From Cephalotus follicularis (Eukaryota > Streptophyta > Magnoliopsida > Oxalidales > Cephalotaceae), in NCBI GenBank assembly GCA_001972305.1, contig BDDD01000021.1:496001-560000 (forward strand): a stretch of 64,000 nt of DNA, given 5' to 3'. The notes beneath the pieces are model-generated. The model was not told where the DNA came from. It saw only the letters and a list, made by a program, of their open reading frames with translations, and ran no database searches. Shown here in pieces: positions 34,070-47,098 of this stretch. The position numbers and the translations under genes were made by a program. Every line of letters begins with the position of its first letter. Position 1 is the stretch's first letter.

Positions 34070-35336
34070 TAAATATATATGGTCAATTTTTTTGCAATAG
34101 TTACATACAACATTTGAAACATGCTTTTCTTTTTTATTTCTTATCAAGAAACTTTTGAAAGTATTCAACACAATTCATTTTGTCATAACCCAATCCGACT
34201 TTGTTAAAGACATATCTTTGTATTCCTAGGACAGTGTCCAAAATTTCACTATTACTAGAGAATTTAGAAAATGCCTTTTGCAAAGCAGCAAATTCAATCT
34301 TTAGGCATTCATTTTTTTTCAAGTGAACATAAATTTTCTGTTTTAGTCTCTATTTTATTTAATCATGTTTGAAACTTGTTCTTTTAAACTTATATTCTCC
34401 TTAGTGAGAAATTTAACATTATTTTTCTATGATGCATTTTCTAAACTATATTTATCAAGCAATATAAGAAGTTCATCATAGCCAACCTCATTGGAGCTTT
34501 CATCTTCATCAATAGTCATCATAGCTATTTGTGCACCTTCATTATTTGATTCTTCATCCGAGCTTGAGTCGTCACTATCAGCCCAAGTAGCATTTGCCAA
34601 CATAGCACACTTCTTCTTTGAATACTCTTTAGTCTTCTTTAGCTTCGGGCATTCACTTTTGAAATGTCACACTTTTTTATATTCAAAGAAAGTGATTTCT
34701 TATTTTTTTCAATTCAATTTTATAAGATTGAGACTTTTTGAAATTCTTATTGTCAAATTTCTTTTTGGCTAGTAGTCTTTTGAATATTCTTGTAATGAGA
34801 GCAAGTTCATCATCATTATCTTCCTCACTTTCATCTTTTGAGGATTTAAACCAATTTCTTTCTTCTTCTTGGTTTCCTTTTCCTCATCATCTTCTTGGAG
34901 TTTTATTGACATCTCATGTGTCATAAGTGAACCAAGTAGCTCCTCCAATGGTGAACTGTTGAGGTCCTTTGCTTCCTCGATAGCGACGACATTAGGCATT
35001 CAACTTTTAGCAAACACCTGAGAATTTTTCTTGCCATCTCACTGTTAGTATAACTTTAATCAAGTTCTTGAAGAGAATTTATAATATTAATAAAACGAAT
35101 ATACATACTAGATATGTTTTCATTTTCATACATGATAAACATTTCATATTCTCTTATAGGCATATTGATTTTAGCTTCTTTGACTTGATTAGTACCTTCA
35201 TAGGTTACTTCAAATCTATCTCACATTTCTTTAGTCGTAGCACATGAGAAAACTCTATTGAATTCATTTAAATTTAAAGCACATCTAATCACATGTTTGG
35301 CTTTGGCATTTAATGGAACTCTTTTCTAGTTATCAT
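34070..35336 (-). pseudogene. Element H gag remnant, C-terminal part with zinc knuckle
   Basis: From 35336 leftward on the minus strand the sequence reads a Copia UBN2-type gag: an NEFNRVFSCATTKEMWD-like block, then INSLQELD-like, then KDLNSSPLEELLGSLMTHEM. A coiled-coil-like stretch follows (about 34134-34322, including LGIQRYVFNKVGLGYD, a hallmark of SIRE-type gags). A zinc-knuckle-like CNYCKKIDHIYLSC is at about 34080-34125. Fossil with many breaks. Confidence 0.8.
35332..35336. repeat. Target site duplication of G, left copy (ATCAT)
   Basis: ATCAT before TGTGACACCA at 35337, repeated exactly at 42909-42913. Confidence 0.92.
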
Positions 35337-35386
35337 TGTGACACCACGTGTCATATTTTGGAAGTGAGCGTGCAAAACACGTGAGT

Positions 35387-35420
<34 letters not shown>

Positions 35421-38400
35421 TGTAATGCCCTGAATATATATAATATATATGCATATATATATATATAATAATAATAATAAATAAATAAATAAAAAGAAAA
35501 GGGAAAAGCGCTTGGCGTTAAAACGCCAGGCACTTCGGCTCGTGAGAATGGAGAAAGAGAGAAGGCAGAGCGCGAGCGAGAGAGAAGGGGAAGAGAAGGA
35601 GTTACCAGCGTGACGCGACGCCGGGAAAGGAGAGCTCGCCGAGCGGAGTCTTCGTTTCCAACGGTAAGCCCTTTTCCCTCTTCCTTTTCCCTCCACTTTT
35701 CTTCTGTTATGTGTCGCTGAGGGCCACTATTGACACCGTTTCCGCCACTGTTGTCACCGTGGTTGGAGCCGGTCCTTGTCTAGGAGACTGCTCTACCCAC
35801 GGTGATGACTGTTTAAGCGTTTTTCCGGCGTAAATCGTTCGTTTTGTGCCGGCTGAGTCAGTTGAGTCGCCTCGACTCACTGCCGCCTGAGACACGGCGT
35901 TTGGCGTCGAGTCATGGCGAGTCTCGACCACCAATGGAATGATAGCAAGATTTGGAGGTGAACGGTGGTGCGACCGGAGCTTGAGCGACCTGGCCAGAGC
36001 TCTGGCAAGGCGCGTCAGCGCTGATTCTCACCGAGTCTCGGCCAGAGACACGTCAAGCAGGCCTAGTGGATGCTTGTTTGTAAAGCGGCTGAAGTTGTGG
36101 ACGACTGGCGAGTCAACTCAGTGAGTTGAACTCACTGCCGGCCGTGACTGGGCGTTTCAGCGCCGATTCACGGCGAGTTACGGGTAGAGACACCTTAAGC
36201 CGACTGTTTGTGACACTTTTGTGAAGTGGTCAGAATTGTGGATGTTCAGTGAGTCAACTCAGTGAGTTGACTCACCGTCGGCTGTGACTACTCGTTTCAC
36301 GGTGAGCCTTCGATGGTTTTGAACATATCGTCCAATGTGAAACCTGTTTTTTTGGGTTTCGCTGGAGCTAAATGAGTTGGCCGGAAACTGGCCGAAGCTC
36401 CGATGACGGCTGTTCTTGGTTTCCATGCATAGAGTGTAACGGAAATGTGTTGTGCATGTATAATAAAGGAAACGATCAAGGATAAGCAAAATGATCAAGG
36501 ATAGAGGATTTCTGAGCTTTACGAGCTCAGTTACTATGAGGTAGGTTATACTATTGCTTGCATTACATTCATGCATTCTAAATAATTATATGGATTGATA
36601 TGTACGAATTGTACTTGTATGGATGCATGATTGTATATATATATAATTGCATATGGCATATGATATAAGGGTTCGATATTGAATTAAGAGGAGATGAGTT
36701 CTTACCTTCTCTTAATTCACGGGCTATGGGATGAATCTTAAAGGGTTTTGAACTGTTTGGACATAGTTCCATTGATTTACGAACTCTTTCACAAACTACA
36801 TTTTCTACCAAAACCGTCGACGCTTTATGCTTTCAAAACCAAACCCGTCGACGCTTTCATATCTTAAACTGAGTAGTCGATGTTTTATACTTATGCTTTC
36901 TAAAACTGTCCACGCTTTTATGTGTTAAACTTACAGTTGACGCTTTTATGAGTTAAACCAAACAGTCAACGCCTTATGCTTCAAAACAAACCGTTGACGT
37001 TTTACACTTGTGCTTTTTAAAACTGTTGACGCCCGGGGCTAAGCATCGACGCTTAGTGCCCTATTCAGCCCAAACACACTGTTTTACATGGTTTTCCATC
37101 CAAAATGGTTTTATCTTCAACCGAATTCCATAGAAAGCCTCCCTAAGGCTTTGTGACATATGGAAATCCTTATGTATCACTTTTGATTTCTAAATCGATG
37201 TTCAAGTGAAGTTTTAAGGAAAGTACTCAATAAAAGAGTTTTACGCAAATGGTTTCTAAATGGTTTTCAAAAATGGTAAGGATAGTTCCATTGGGATATC
37301 GAGACGCAGATATCTTATTTGGACTTCCTCTCTATTGTTTAATAGATTTTAGAATGGTCAGGTGCTTCCATTGGGACATCTGGGCGCGGATACTCCCATT
37401 CGGACTCCCTTTCCATTCGTTATAACTTCGATAGGGACTAACTAAATTATATATGAAAAATTGATTACAAAATGGATTATGGACACAAAAATGGCCATTG
37501 AATATGAAACAAAATGACTCATGATTACAGAAATGATATTACATGTTTTGACGGAGGTGGATCCCATGAGATCCTTTACAAAATGGTCCCTATTATTTAA
37601 AACACACATGATTTTGGGTCACAACTACGGGGTGGATTATTGATTGTATTGTATGAGACTAACGAGATAACCCATTCCTGACTTTCATTTTCGTCATGAA
37701 TGTCATGAATGTTAGACCACAGTTTATACCACATTGTGATCGCGGACCATACAAATGAGCTTACCTCACCTTGTGGTTGACTATTCTGTACCCGGCTTAC
37801 CTCACATTGTGATTGCGGGCCATACAAAAGAGTTTACCTCACATTGTGATTGCGGACCCTCAGGTACAGGACTTATCTCACATCGTGGTGCGGACCATAC
37901 AAAAGAGCTTACCCCACGTTGTTAGAGGACCAATATGAATTATGATACGACACTGTGGTCAGTGTTATCTCATTCCTCACACCTCCAAGACACCAAAAGT
38001 ACGTCGGGGGTGGGATGGACCCTGTGGACTGTTTGTCCCTATGATTGATATTGATTGTTATATGGATTGTCTGCAGGCCTATGGCCTTGTATGTGATTAG
38101 GATCAGCCCAGTATACCACTGCTTAGGGACAGTTGGTATATTGACGCCATCCGCAATTGTCATTTGTGCACATGACATACCATACATATATATATTATAC
38201 TGTTGCACGCATATCACCATTATGCTAATGCACTACATGACATACATTGATATATATTGTTACACGCATATCACTATTATATTGTTGCATGCATAGCATA
38301 GTATACCTACACGACATTATGTCGCTGACCCATTTCCCCTGTGTGCGGAATGGGTCAGGCTCAGGCACAGGTGATGGACTGCAGTGAGGTAAGCTGAGAA

Positions 38401-39119
38401 GGACTGGTTTTCTATAACAGATTTTGTTAGCCAATTGTATAATGGAGTTGCTTGTATATGAATGGTATTAAATGAGACAGGCTGAGACAGATGGATTCTT
38501 TGTAGCATATTTTGATTTGCCCTATTGTACATGATCTTACTTATGGTAAAGGATATGAGTTTGTTTATATGAGTTGTAAAAAGGGCCTCGAGTTATAAAT
38601 GAACTGTACTGATATGTTAGACTTGTTATGTATAAGAGACAAATCTAAAGATATATTAGAGATGTTTTAATTCAGCTATCGACATGCCGACATGTGGCAG
38701 TGCTTATGATATGTGTATTGATGTATTAAATAGGGACAAGCCCATCATTTGAGGCATTAGAATGATATGATACTGGTTTAGTTGTGATTGCTGAGGCCTG
38801 AGCCCGTATATATACATAAACTGTTGATTCCTCCTTCGGGAGTATTGAGATATAAAATGTGTTTTCCTTTACAGGGGGTTTAGTCCTATAAACGAATACT
38901 TCATGCCAAAATTTTGGGAGATTTTAAGAGTTAGTTTTTATTTGATTTGATTATTCCGCTGATGTTATATAATGGCTCTTCCGCTTATATGACTTTGATT
39001 TAAAGTTTTAAATTTGTAGCACTTTTTGGAGTATGAATTATATGATATAAATGGATTGAAGGAAATGAATATCACGCGTCGGATCATGGGGGCTTACTCC
39101 CGCGGTTCGGGGTGCGACA
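35421..39119 (+). mobile_element. Element F: solo LTR inserted in solo LTR G
   Basis: 3699 bases from TGTAATGCCC to GGGGTGCGACA. Flanks are ATTAT (35416-35420) and ATTAA (39120-39124), a 4 of 5 match in AT-rich sequence. No coding domain. It contains palindromic GAGTCAACTC/GAGTTGACTC pairs (about 36110-36273), a GTCGACGCTTT array (36813-37060), and imperfect tandem repeats with TTACCTCACATTGTG (about 37728-37920). It lies near G's own start and is homologous to it. Confidence 0.82.
37728..37925 (+). repeat. Imperfect tandem repeats in F
   Basis: Four to five units of roughly 40-60 bases carry CTTACCTCACATTGTGATTG, followed by CGGACCATACAAAAGAG. The spacing is irregular. Confidence 0.8.
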
Positions 39120-42100
39120 ATTAATATTTTGTTATTGCTATTTATTTAAAAAAAAGGGGTCACGGGCGCGACTAGAAGGCGCTAGATGCACCAAAGGGGA
39201 AATTAAAAGAACAGGACTCGGGCGCTATGCGCCCGAGAATGAAGAAAATAGAGATACAAAATGAGAGAGAGATGGCGTCGGAGGAGTCGTCGAGCGTGAC
39301 GCGAGGCACCGGGAAGGCAGAGCTCTCCGGTTGGAGCCTCCACTACACGGTAAGCCCATTCTTTCTCCTCTTTTCTTTTTTTTTTCTTTCTTCCTCTTTC
39401 TTCTTTGCAGCCTCTGTCGTGTGCCTTCCGCCACTGGAATCATCATACGTGGAGCCGGTCTTCGTCTAGAATATGAGCTCTACCTCTCTTGATGACTGTT
39501 GAGATGCTTTCCGGCATGACTGGTGCATTTTTGTGCCAACGAGTCAACCTTGCGAGTTTAACTCGCCACCTGCTGTGACACCAAGTTTGGCTCTGAGTCA
39601 CTGCGAGTTTCGGTCACCAATGTATAGACCAGGGGTGGTGGAAGCCAGTGGTGGTGTGACCCGAGCTGTGGCGACTTGGCCAGAGCTCCGGCGAACGACA
39701 GCCACCGATTCTCGGTGAGTCTTGGGCGAAGACGCGTAGTACGGGCCTCGTGGACACCTTTTTGTAAAGTGTCCATAATTGTTGGATGACCGGCGAGTTG
39801 ACTCAGTGAGTCAAACTCACTGACGGTGGTGGCTGCCCGTTCCTGGGCGAGTCACAGTGAGTTTCAATCAGAAATGTGTTGATCGGAAGTTTTTGGGGTT
39901 GTTTTGGGTGTCGCTGGAACTTCTGCAGGTTGACCGGAATTCTGGCCGGAGTTTCGATTACGACAGTGTTATGCTTTTAGTGTGTAGGATGTAATGGATA
40001 TGTGTTGTTTATGTAGTGCGAAGGATGATAAAGTTTCTAAACGACAATGGGAACCGATAGTCGATTCAAAGTTTCGAGGGGTTAGTTCGTGGTAGTAATT
40101 GGCAGTGAATTATGTGAGTAGAACATCTCCTTCCTTTGTCTTATTTGTTATTCTTTGATGATGTGACTCTATTGTGATTTCTCAAATGTCAAATGTTGTT
40201 GATAGCCTTTATTATTGGATTCCATCATGTGATATGATTTGTTTCCTAATGTTTTGATCATTGGTTGTGCTTTGATTGTGCTTCTTAATTGTATATTTAT
40301 TGATAGACCTTATTGTTGACTCCACCATGTGAATTGTTATATGACGATTTCATCGTTGGTTATTCGGGAACCCTTTGAGTATTCTCGTTTGAACTTCTAC
40401 ATTGATATGAGACCTTGTGACCGTATATTCATTTCACCTCGTGATGTCGTATCCGCATTGGCTCCTACAGACGCATATTGTTCAGTTGCTGTTGTTATAT
40501 CTGTTTAGCTTTTACGAAGATCTATTTCGTTCTATTGCTATTGTTATATTCATTCTATCTCCGTATTGTTTTGTTTAAGTTTTGTTGTTGGGTATGTGCT
40601 CTTTTGTGGTTCTATCATGAGATGGCTATTGAGGGCCAGATTTGTTGATTTGGACTGGTTTCCGTATTGTTATACTTGCGCTTTGTTGATGATACCGTTG
40701 AACAATTTATTATTTAAGAGTCCTGTTGTCTTCATATGTGCCCTGTTTTCTTGTGATATGTGATATTGGTTAGGATTTGTTTCCCGGTTGTCTTCTGCTA
40801 ACGTATTCATGATTGTGATATGATTCCGAGCGGGTATATGCTCGATGTTCTGGGTGACTTGGTCACCTTCTCACATTTGTGATATCGTGACTTGTCATAT
40901 CGTTATACTATGTTATACTCTGATGCTGGGCACCGGGATCTCTGATATGTATTACAGGTTCAAGGAGAGGTATATGTTTGATGCTCAAATTTACTTAGCA
41001 GGCCCATTGGTCTATGATGGGGTATTATGTGAAAACTGCCCCCAGGTTCCATACCTTGATCTGCGGCATACTATTGTCTATGATGGTATGCTGAGTATGA
41101 GTGCAGTAGAGCTGCTCCATTAACCTCATATTGGACTGTGTTTGGTTGCTGATATGTATATATATTTATTGCACGCGGTCCCTTGGATGAGGTTAAGTGT
41201 GCGTGCGGGTTTTTTGGACGATGGCTGGGTTCGTGCACTGATCATGCCGACCCCTCATTCGAGGCAGAGGTAGGCACTCTACACCGGTGTATGATGGATG
41301 ATGATCACATCTTGTAGCCTTACCTAGTATTATTGCTGCATCGGTTATGATATGACGCCATGTGATTTGGCGGGGATATGATATGACGCCATGTGATTTG
41401 GCGGGGATAAGAAGCAGTGACATGATTGGTACCAACATCCTCTTATATGTTTATGATTCTTTGGGCACGTATTACATTCTTGATATTGATATTGTCATCT
41501 GAGTTATGATCATATCTTTAAGCTTTGATATCCAGATACTTGATATTGTTGTGATTCTCATATATTTGATTATTGCCTTGAGTATGATATTTGTTTAGTG
41601 GACTTCCTTGTCGAGTCACTGACTATTTCATTGGAGTCTTGCTATTGTGCCTTTCATGATTTACTTCATCTTATTGATTCTTATGTTCAGTGTATAGTTG
41701 GCTTTGAGCGTTCTTTTATGGAGCCATGATAGTATTATATTATTCTTTAATCATTGATTCTACCTTGTGTGTGTTTATGTTCTCGATCATGGCAGGCACA
41801 TTTCTCTATTCATGATTGTTGATCACATCCGTGATTCTTGATATTTTATGTACTCTGATTTTATTGTACTCGTGAGTCTTGAGCTTTGAGTTTGTTCAAC
41901 GGAACATTTATTGTTGACTTCCGAGTTTCATTTATGGAGCCTTGTTAATGTCTATGTTCATAATTGTGGAATTGATTGTCGAGTATTGACTTCATCATTG
42001 AGATTGTTCTATGGATTCATATGTTAATTGTATTGTTGAGTTCAAGTGTTTCTTTTATGTATCGAGATCTCTTTCCCAGATTTCCTTTATACTTGTGATT

Positions 42101-42908
42101 CTTATTTACATCATGGATTTCATTTGTATTTTTGGATTTCGTTTACACACCGAGAATATTGACATCCCTTTGTGATCTCGATATCCTTTGTGGAACATGA
42201 TTTCTTATGGATTTTGATTTCTTTTGTGATCCTTGATTTCATTTCTTGCCATGGATTTACATTGTATTCTACTTTGAGTTTGTATTATTTCTCCTTTTAT
42301 TCGATATATAGTTATGGGAGATGTATTCTTTTGTTTCTACTCACTTAGTCATTTGGACTAACCCCATCCCTTTTCTTTCCCCCTTCCAGATAGAGGCAAG
42401 GTGATTGTTAGATCTGTTCAGTATATGATGGACCACGAGGGCAGGGCATGCTACCATGGGTACAACACATGCATAGCATAACTACATCAACATTTAATTT
42501 ACGTATTACTTATGTTTTCATATAAATGTTTTCTTTTATGATTTTGCTTTGAAGGGCCGAGCCCTATATGTTTATGATTTACTGCTTTAAAAAATTTTGT
42601 TTGCTGAGGGCTGAGCCCATTCTATAAACTGCTGGTTCCTCCTTCGGGAGTGTTGATATAATTGTTTTTTCTTTACAAGGGGCATAGTCCGATAAACAGA
42701 TACTACATGCCCGATTTTCGTAAAAATTTAAGAGTTAGAAAAATTTTCAAGGTTTTCTAGAAAAGTTCAAGTTTTTAGAGAGCTTAAATTATGGTTTGAT
42801 GAAATTGTTTTAAAGAAATTTCAGGTTTTAAGATATCACGTGGTGATTTCCGAGAGGAGGCTTGCCACTTGATTGCCGCATCCGTCTTGGTAGGAAACGA
42901 GTGTGACA

Positions 42909-43127
42909 ATCATCATTATAAAGATTTCTAGGATCAATAGTTCTTGCACCTTCATTAAAAACACTAGTAGATAGTTTCAGACCATCAATGATGATGTCCC
43001 AAAGTTTAAAATCTGATTCTTGAAAAAAGATAGTGATTTTAGCCTTCCAATGACTATGATTGCTACCATCAAAGAAAGGTGGTTTGGTAATTGACATGAT
43101 TTCACCATTGCTCATGCTCATATCCAT
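42909..43127 (-). pseudogene. Element H gag remnant, N-terminal part
   Basis: The minus-strand ATG at 43127 opens a segment with ITKPPFFDGSNHSHWKAKIT and SDFKLWDIIIDGLK, the typical start of Copia UBN2 gags (P-x-FDG-x-N-Y/H-x-W). G interrupts it at 42908. Fossil. Confidence 0.88.
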
Positions 43128-43173
43128 AAAGAATCCTTTTAACCTTTAATAATAAAGAATTATGAGATTAACC

Positions 43174-43185
43174 GCTTCAATACCA
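43174..43185 (-). other. Element H primer binding site
   Basis: Minus strand TGGTATTGAAGC, two bases from the LTR end, close to TGGTATCAGAGC with two differences. Confidence 0.75.
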
Positions 43186-43187
43186 AT

Positions 43188-44479
43188 TGAAAATTTAAGA
43201 AGTGGGGTGAACTGAATATAATATGGAAATATGAACTTTTACGAATTCACAAAACAAAAAAATAAACTAAGATGATAACCAATTATAACAATAAACAATG
43301 ATGAAATCAAATAGGCAACCAATGTGCAATTCAACAATCAAATAAGCAAAGTAAATTGCTAAAAGTAAAGAGAAAAAGTGAGAGGGATGCACACTCGGTT
43401 TTAGAGCGGTTCACCTTAACTATTGCTTATGTCCACTTTTCCCACGTATCTCCTTGAGTTTCCATTTGTATTCACCTGAATACAATCTCGATTAAGTTTC
43501 TGGGTACAAATTGTAACACCTTACAAATTTAGTGATTGAGCTCAACCACAAAGCTTCTTCACTCAAGGCCTATCAAAAGTTCACTCTTCTTGATTACAAG
43601 TACAAACAAGTATAAGCGTTTTGGTTACAATTGAAAAACATCATAATAGGTCAGATATATCACAAATGTAAAACTCTCAAACACTCATTTACAGATTATA
43701 AAAATGTATGCTTTTTTAGCTAATATGGCTTTTTTAGAATTCTTGATGATTTTGGCATAGGATATTGTAATCTGGTCAAGAGTTTGTCAAAGTTCTTTAA
43801 AATCTGCTGAGAAGCTTGAATGTATACTTCATGGTTGTCTTCTAGCCATTGGAAGCATCTGAATCAAGAATCCCATGATTGTAGTTATGAGTTAACTAGT
43901 TGTTGGCTATTTTCTGCGTTCTAAGACATTGAGTTCTTTCACTAACATGTCTACTTGTTCCTGACGTGGAACAAGATGTTGACCTATCTTGAATATAAGC
44001 TCGACTTGATCAATCTTGAATAAGATACCAACCCGGCATGTTCACTTGTTCATCATAAGACGTTGACTTGTCTTGACTTGGTTACCTTTGAATAATGACA
44101 AAACCCAGCATTATGACTTGTTCATCATAAGGCGTTGAATTTTTCGGTGTGAATTCCCAGCGTGTTGACTTAATATTGATAAGATGTCAACATGAGGATT
44201 TTGAATTCCTGCCAATTTTTGTGCATCAATTACGTCGACTTCCATGTTTAGACGTCAACTTATTCTTTCAAGGTTAACTTGGCCTTGAATTAGAAACTTT
44301 GAACGTGGACTTTATTTTCATCAAACGTTGACCTATTCATACTTTGTACACCTGCATAATTTAAAGATTACCAGCACGTCCACTTATATGGTGGCTGTGT
44401 TGTGGCAACAGCAATGGAGATGAGAGAGCTGTGTTGTGGTGCTCTCAAATGAAGAAGAAATAGAGAGAAAGGGAGATAT
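43188..44479 (-). repeat. Element H 5' LTR, main part
   Basis: On the plus strand it starts TGAAAATTTAAG. It carries many GTTGAC/GTCAAC motifs (about 43925-44340), a weaker relative of the arrays in other LTRs. K interrupts it after 44479. The remainder is taken as 50433-50485. No second LTR of H is in the window, so the length rests on the primer site and the TGTTAG end. Confidence 0.65.
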
Positions 44480-46019
44480 TGATGAAATCGGATATACCGA
44501 AACCAATGTCAAAATGGACTTAGGGTGTAAGGGTGTAGAATAAAATTTTAAATGACAATCATGGCAGCGGAATAACACCCTATAAAACAAAACTAGTCCA
44601 TATTGACACGTCCATAGATCACATGGATCACCACAGCATCTACAAAATTGAATTGGTGTCACCATTGCAAACAATGGTGACACACAAGCATGGCAAGAAG
44701 AAGAGGGACCAAAGGTTATACCAGTGGGTGAAGGCTCCTTCTTTCTTTGCCGCTACAAGCTTGAGTAGATTCCTCTTGATGTTCTCCAAGCCTTAGGAAC
44801 AGCAAGCAATCCAACCAGCATAAACAAAGTGCATGAACTCACTCACTCTTTCACTTAGCTTAGAAAAGGAGTATTGATTATGACCAATGAAGTCAATAAT
44901 CAATCCACCCTAGATAAACCTTGCTTGGTGTATATCAGATGAAGGAACACACAATCTACAGAGAGAATCGAAGCCTCTTGCCCAGCAAAAATGTCTCAAC
45001 TTCTCTTACTCTCTCTTTTTGCAGAAAAGCTTAATACCAGCCTCTTACTATCTCTCCCAATCTCCCATTCACTCAGGATCATGGCCTTAACTCCCTAGGA
45101 GTCCGTAGCCATGATTCCCATGTTTCTAAAACGTGTAAAAACAAGAGAAACCGGCAAAGGATGTGAGAGAAGTAGTGCCCACGAAGTGAGATCGTGCACT
45201 GGTTGCACGTTTTGCTCAAAGACGTCGACTCCTTCCAAAAGACGTCGACGCCTATGCAACGTGGCACTAAATCACATCGATACTTTCTAAAAGACATCGA
45301 CGTCTTTATCAGAGATAAGCATCGACGTCTTTCTAAAAGACATCGACGCCTTTTGGCCAGTGAAGCATAAAGAGTCCAACTCTTTCAGTGGTTTCATGTA
45401 TCCTTCGAATATTGGTTAAGTAAGATCAAACATATGTGTTTCCACAAAATGTAAAATCCACGCAACCGATATTTGACACCAAGACTAAATATGTCTAACA
45501 TATTAAAGATCTAATCATTATAAGGCAAGGACCCTTTAAAATCTCGGTTAAAACGAGAGGTGTTCATAAATTACCGAAATACCCATAGGGTTCGGTTTAG
45601 CCATTCTAAATAGTCCTCGACCATTTAAATGCTCTAGGAACAATATCTAATATTATCCAGATGGAAAAATTAATCTAATTAATTTTCTCACACCTCAATA
45701 ACCATAGATTTTCTAAGTCGTCGGTTCGCGTGTACTATAATCCCTTGTCATGCTTGGCCCCAATTGAGGTCTAGGGTAAGGATATGTGTCAACCCTAGAT
45801 AGAACCTCAATGGCTAAAATATATGATCATTACTAGGACCTTTGGTAAACTCTCCAGAAATCTAATTTCCAGTCTACCTCAACCTTGGCCAAGGATTTCA
45901 TAAGTCCATAGTATAATCAGACCATAATAGGGCCGATCACCTTCGCTCAGGTGTGACAATCCCTTATTGCGCACTCACTTATATTCGTATAGATTCGATC
46001 ATACCCAAAGACCACCCGA
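44480..46019 (-). repeat. Element K left (3') LTR, truncated
   Basis: The plus strand starts TGATGAAATC, complement of the CATCA end of the E family LTR. The LTR stops within the CTGGCAATCGGGTGG block, where protease sequence begins. The motif array is at about 45210-45360. Confidence 0.9.
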
Positions 46020-46400
46020 TTGCCAGTACATAAGTATGAAACACTTATAATCTTCCTTACAACGTTTGAAATATAAAAACAAGGATCAAATGTCAATACA
46101 TAACCATTACATAAAGTAATGTCATAAATCCCTACAGCCTCAGCGATGATCCTAGATCCATCCCCAAGCCTTAAGTCCAAGTCTCCAGCTCTAAGCTTTC
46201 TAACTTTTCTTAGTCCCTGCAATGAATTGCACAGGTTAGTTCCACATCCAGTATCCAATACCCATGAAGAACTACTATTCAAAGCTAGATTTAGTGCAAT
46301 CGTGAACATACCTGATGTACTTGCACCATGCAAAACATCAGAAGAGACTCCAGCACCAGTAACTCGACAATCCTTTTTCCAGTGTCCGGTCTTACCGCAC
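46020..46400 (-). pseudogene. Element K zinc knuckle and protease remnant
   Basis: On the minus strand, a knuckle of the CXXCGKTGHWKKDC form (about 46367-46412) is followed by the DTGCGTNLCNSLQGLRKV block and LDLRLGDGSRIIAEAVG. These correspond to E's 12675-13040. The region ends at the LTR with no integrase. Fossil. Confidence 0.85.
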
Positions 46401-47098
46401 TAGAAACAAGCACCTTCATCTGCCAACTGCTTCATTCGATTCTTGGCATCGCTCCCACTAGCTCAAAGCTTGCCCTCATGGGCTGGGATCTTTGACTTTG
46501 TAGAGTCAAGATTGGCCTCTGCCGTTCTCAACATAGAAACTAACTCAGAAAGAGTTACTTCTATTTCAATCAAGTGGAAACACTCCACAAACTGTGAGAA
46601 CGATCCAGGGAGGGATGTAAGAATAAGATCTATCTGCAGATCATGATCCATGACAAACCCTAATTGAGTCAGCTGCTCAATCATGTTTATCATCTCCAGT
46701 CCATGATCATGGACTGAAGCTCCCTCTGGCATCTGCGCCTTGAAGAGTTTGCGTGAGAGATTAAGCCTCTGACTCCTAGACCCGGCCCCATACATCTCCT
46801 CGAGATCATGTAGTATAGCGGATAAAGTCTCAATCTTCTCATACTTGCGTTGCAGCTCCGGTGTCATCCCCAAAAGGGCGATACACCGAGCATGATCATC
46901 GTCCTCCAGCCACATGGCCAGATGATCGCACTCATCAGGCGTAGGATCACCACCTAGTGATGGAGGCCCCCACTTCATTACATTCGCCAATTTATGGGCC
47001 GTTAGGATGAATTTGAGGTTACGTTGCCAATCGATGAAGTTTGGGCCTATCAATTTGTTTGTCTCTAGAATGTGGGACATAGAAGATTGCAAAGACAT
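46400..47098 (-). pseudogene. Element K gag remnant (UBN2-type capsid)
   Basis: The minus-strand ATG at 47098 opens MSLQSSMSHILETNKLIGPN, then FIDWQRNLKFILTAHKL, the DHARCIALLGMTPELQ segment, a LEEMYGAGSRSQRLNLSRKL block and EHGLEM-like and LILTSLPGSFSQFVE segments. It is a typical Copia gag_UBN2 domain of about 210 residues, nearly complete, whereas E lost this region. In the family it assembles the particle. Confidence 0.9.

Larger units (their letters stand above)
35337..42908 (+). mobile_element. Element G: solo LTR inserted in gag of H, containing solo LTR F
   Basis: It runs TGTGACACCACG (35337) to AACGAGTGTGACA (42908), flanked by exact ATCAT copies, and is interrupted by F at 35421-39119. 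Without F it is about 3.87 kb. No gag-pol domain is present. Segments at 39130-39480 resemble F's 35500-35790, and 42600-42740 resembles 38790-38940, so G and F are related LTR families. A block at 41010-41115 resembles the duplicated block of D's LTR. No GTCGACGC array was seen. An unusually long LTR if it is one. Confidence 0.85.

Noticed and set aside
35310-35696. 128-residue minus-strand reading frame
   Set aside because: It spans the G/F border and AT microsatellites, so it is chance.
35416-39124. Perfect target duplication for F
   Set aside because: The flanks match at 4 of 5 bases in AT-rich DNA, so the duplication is called probable, not proven.
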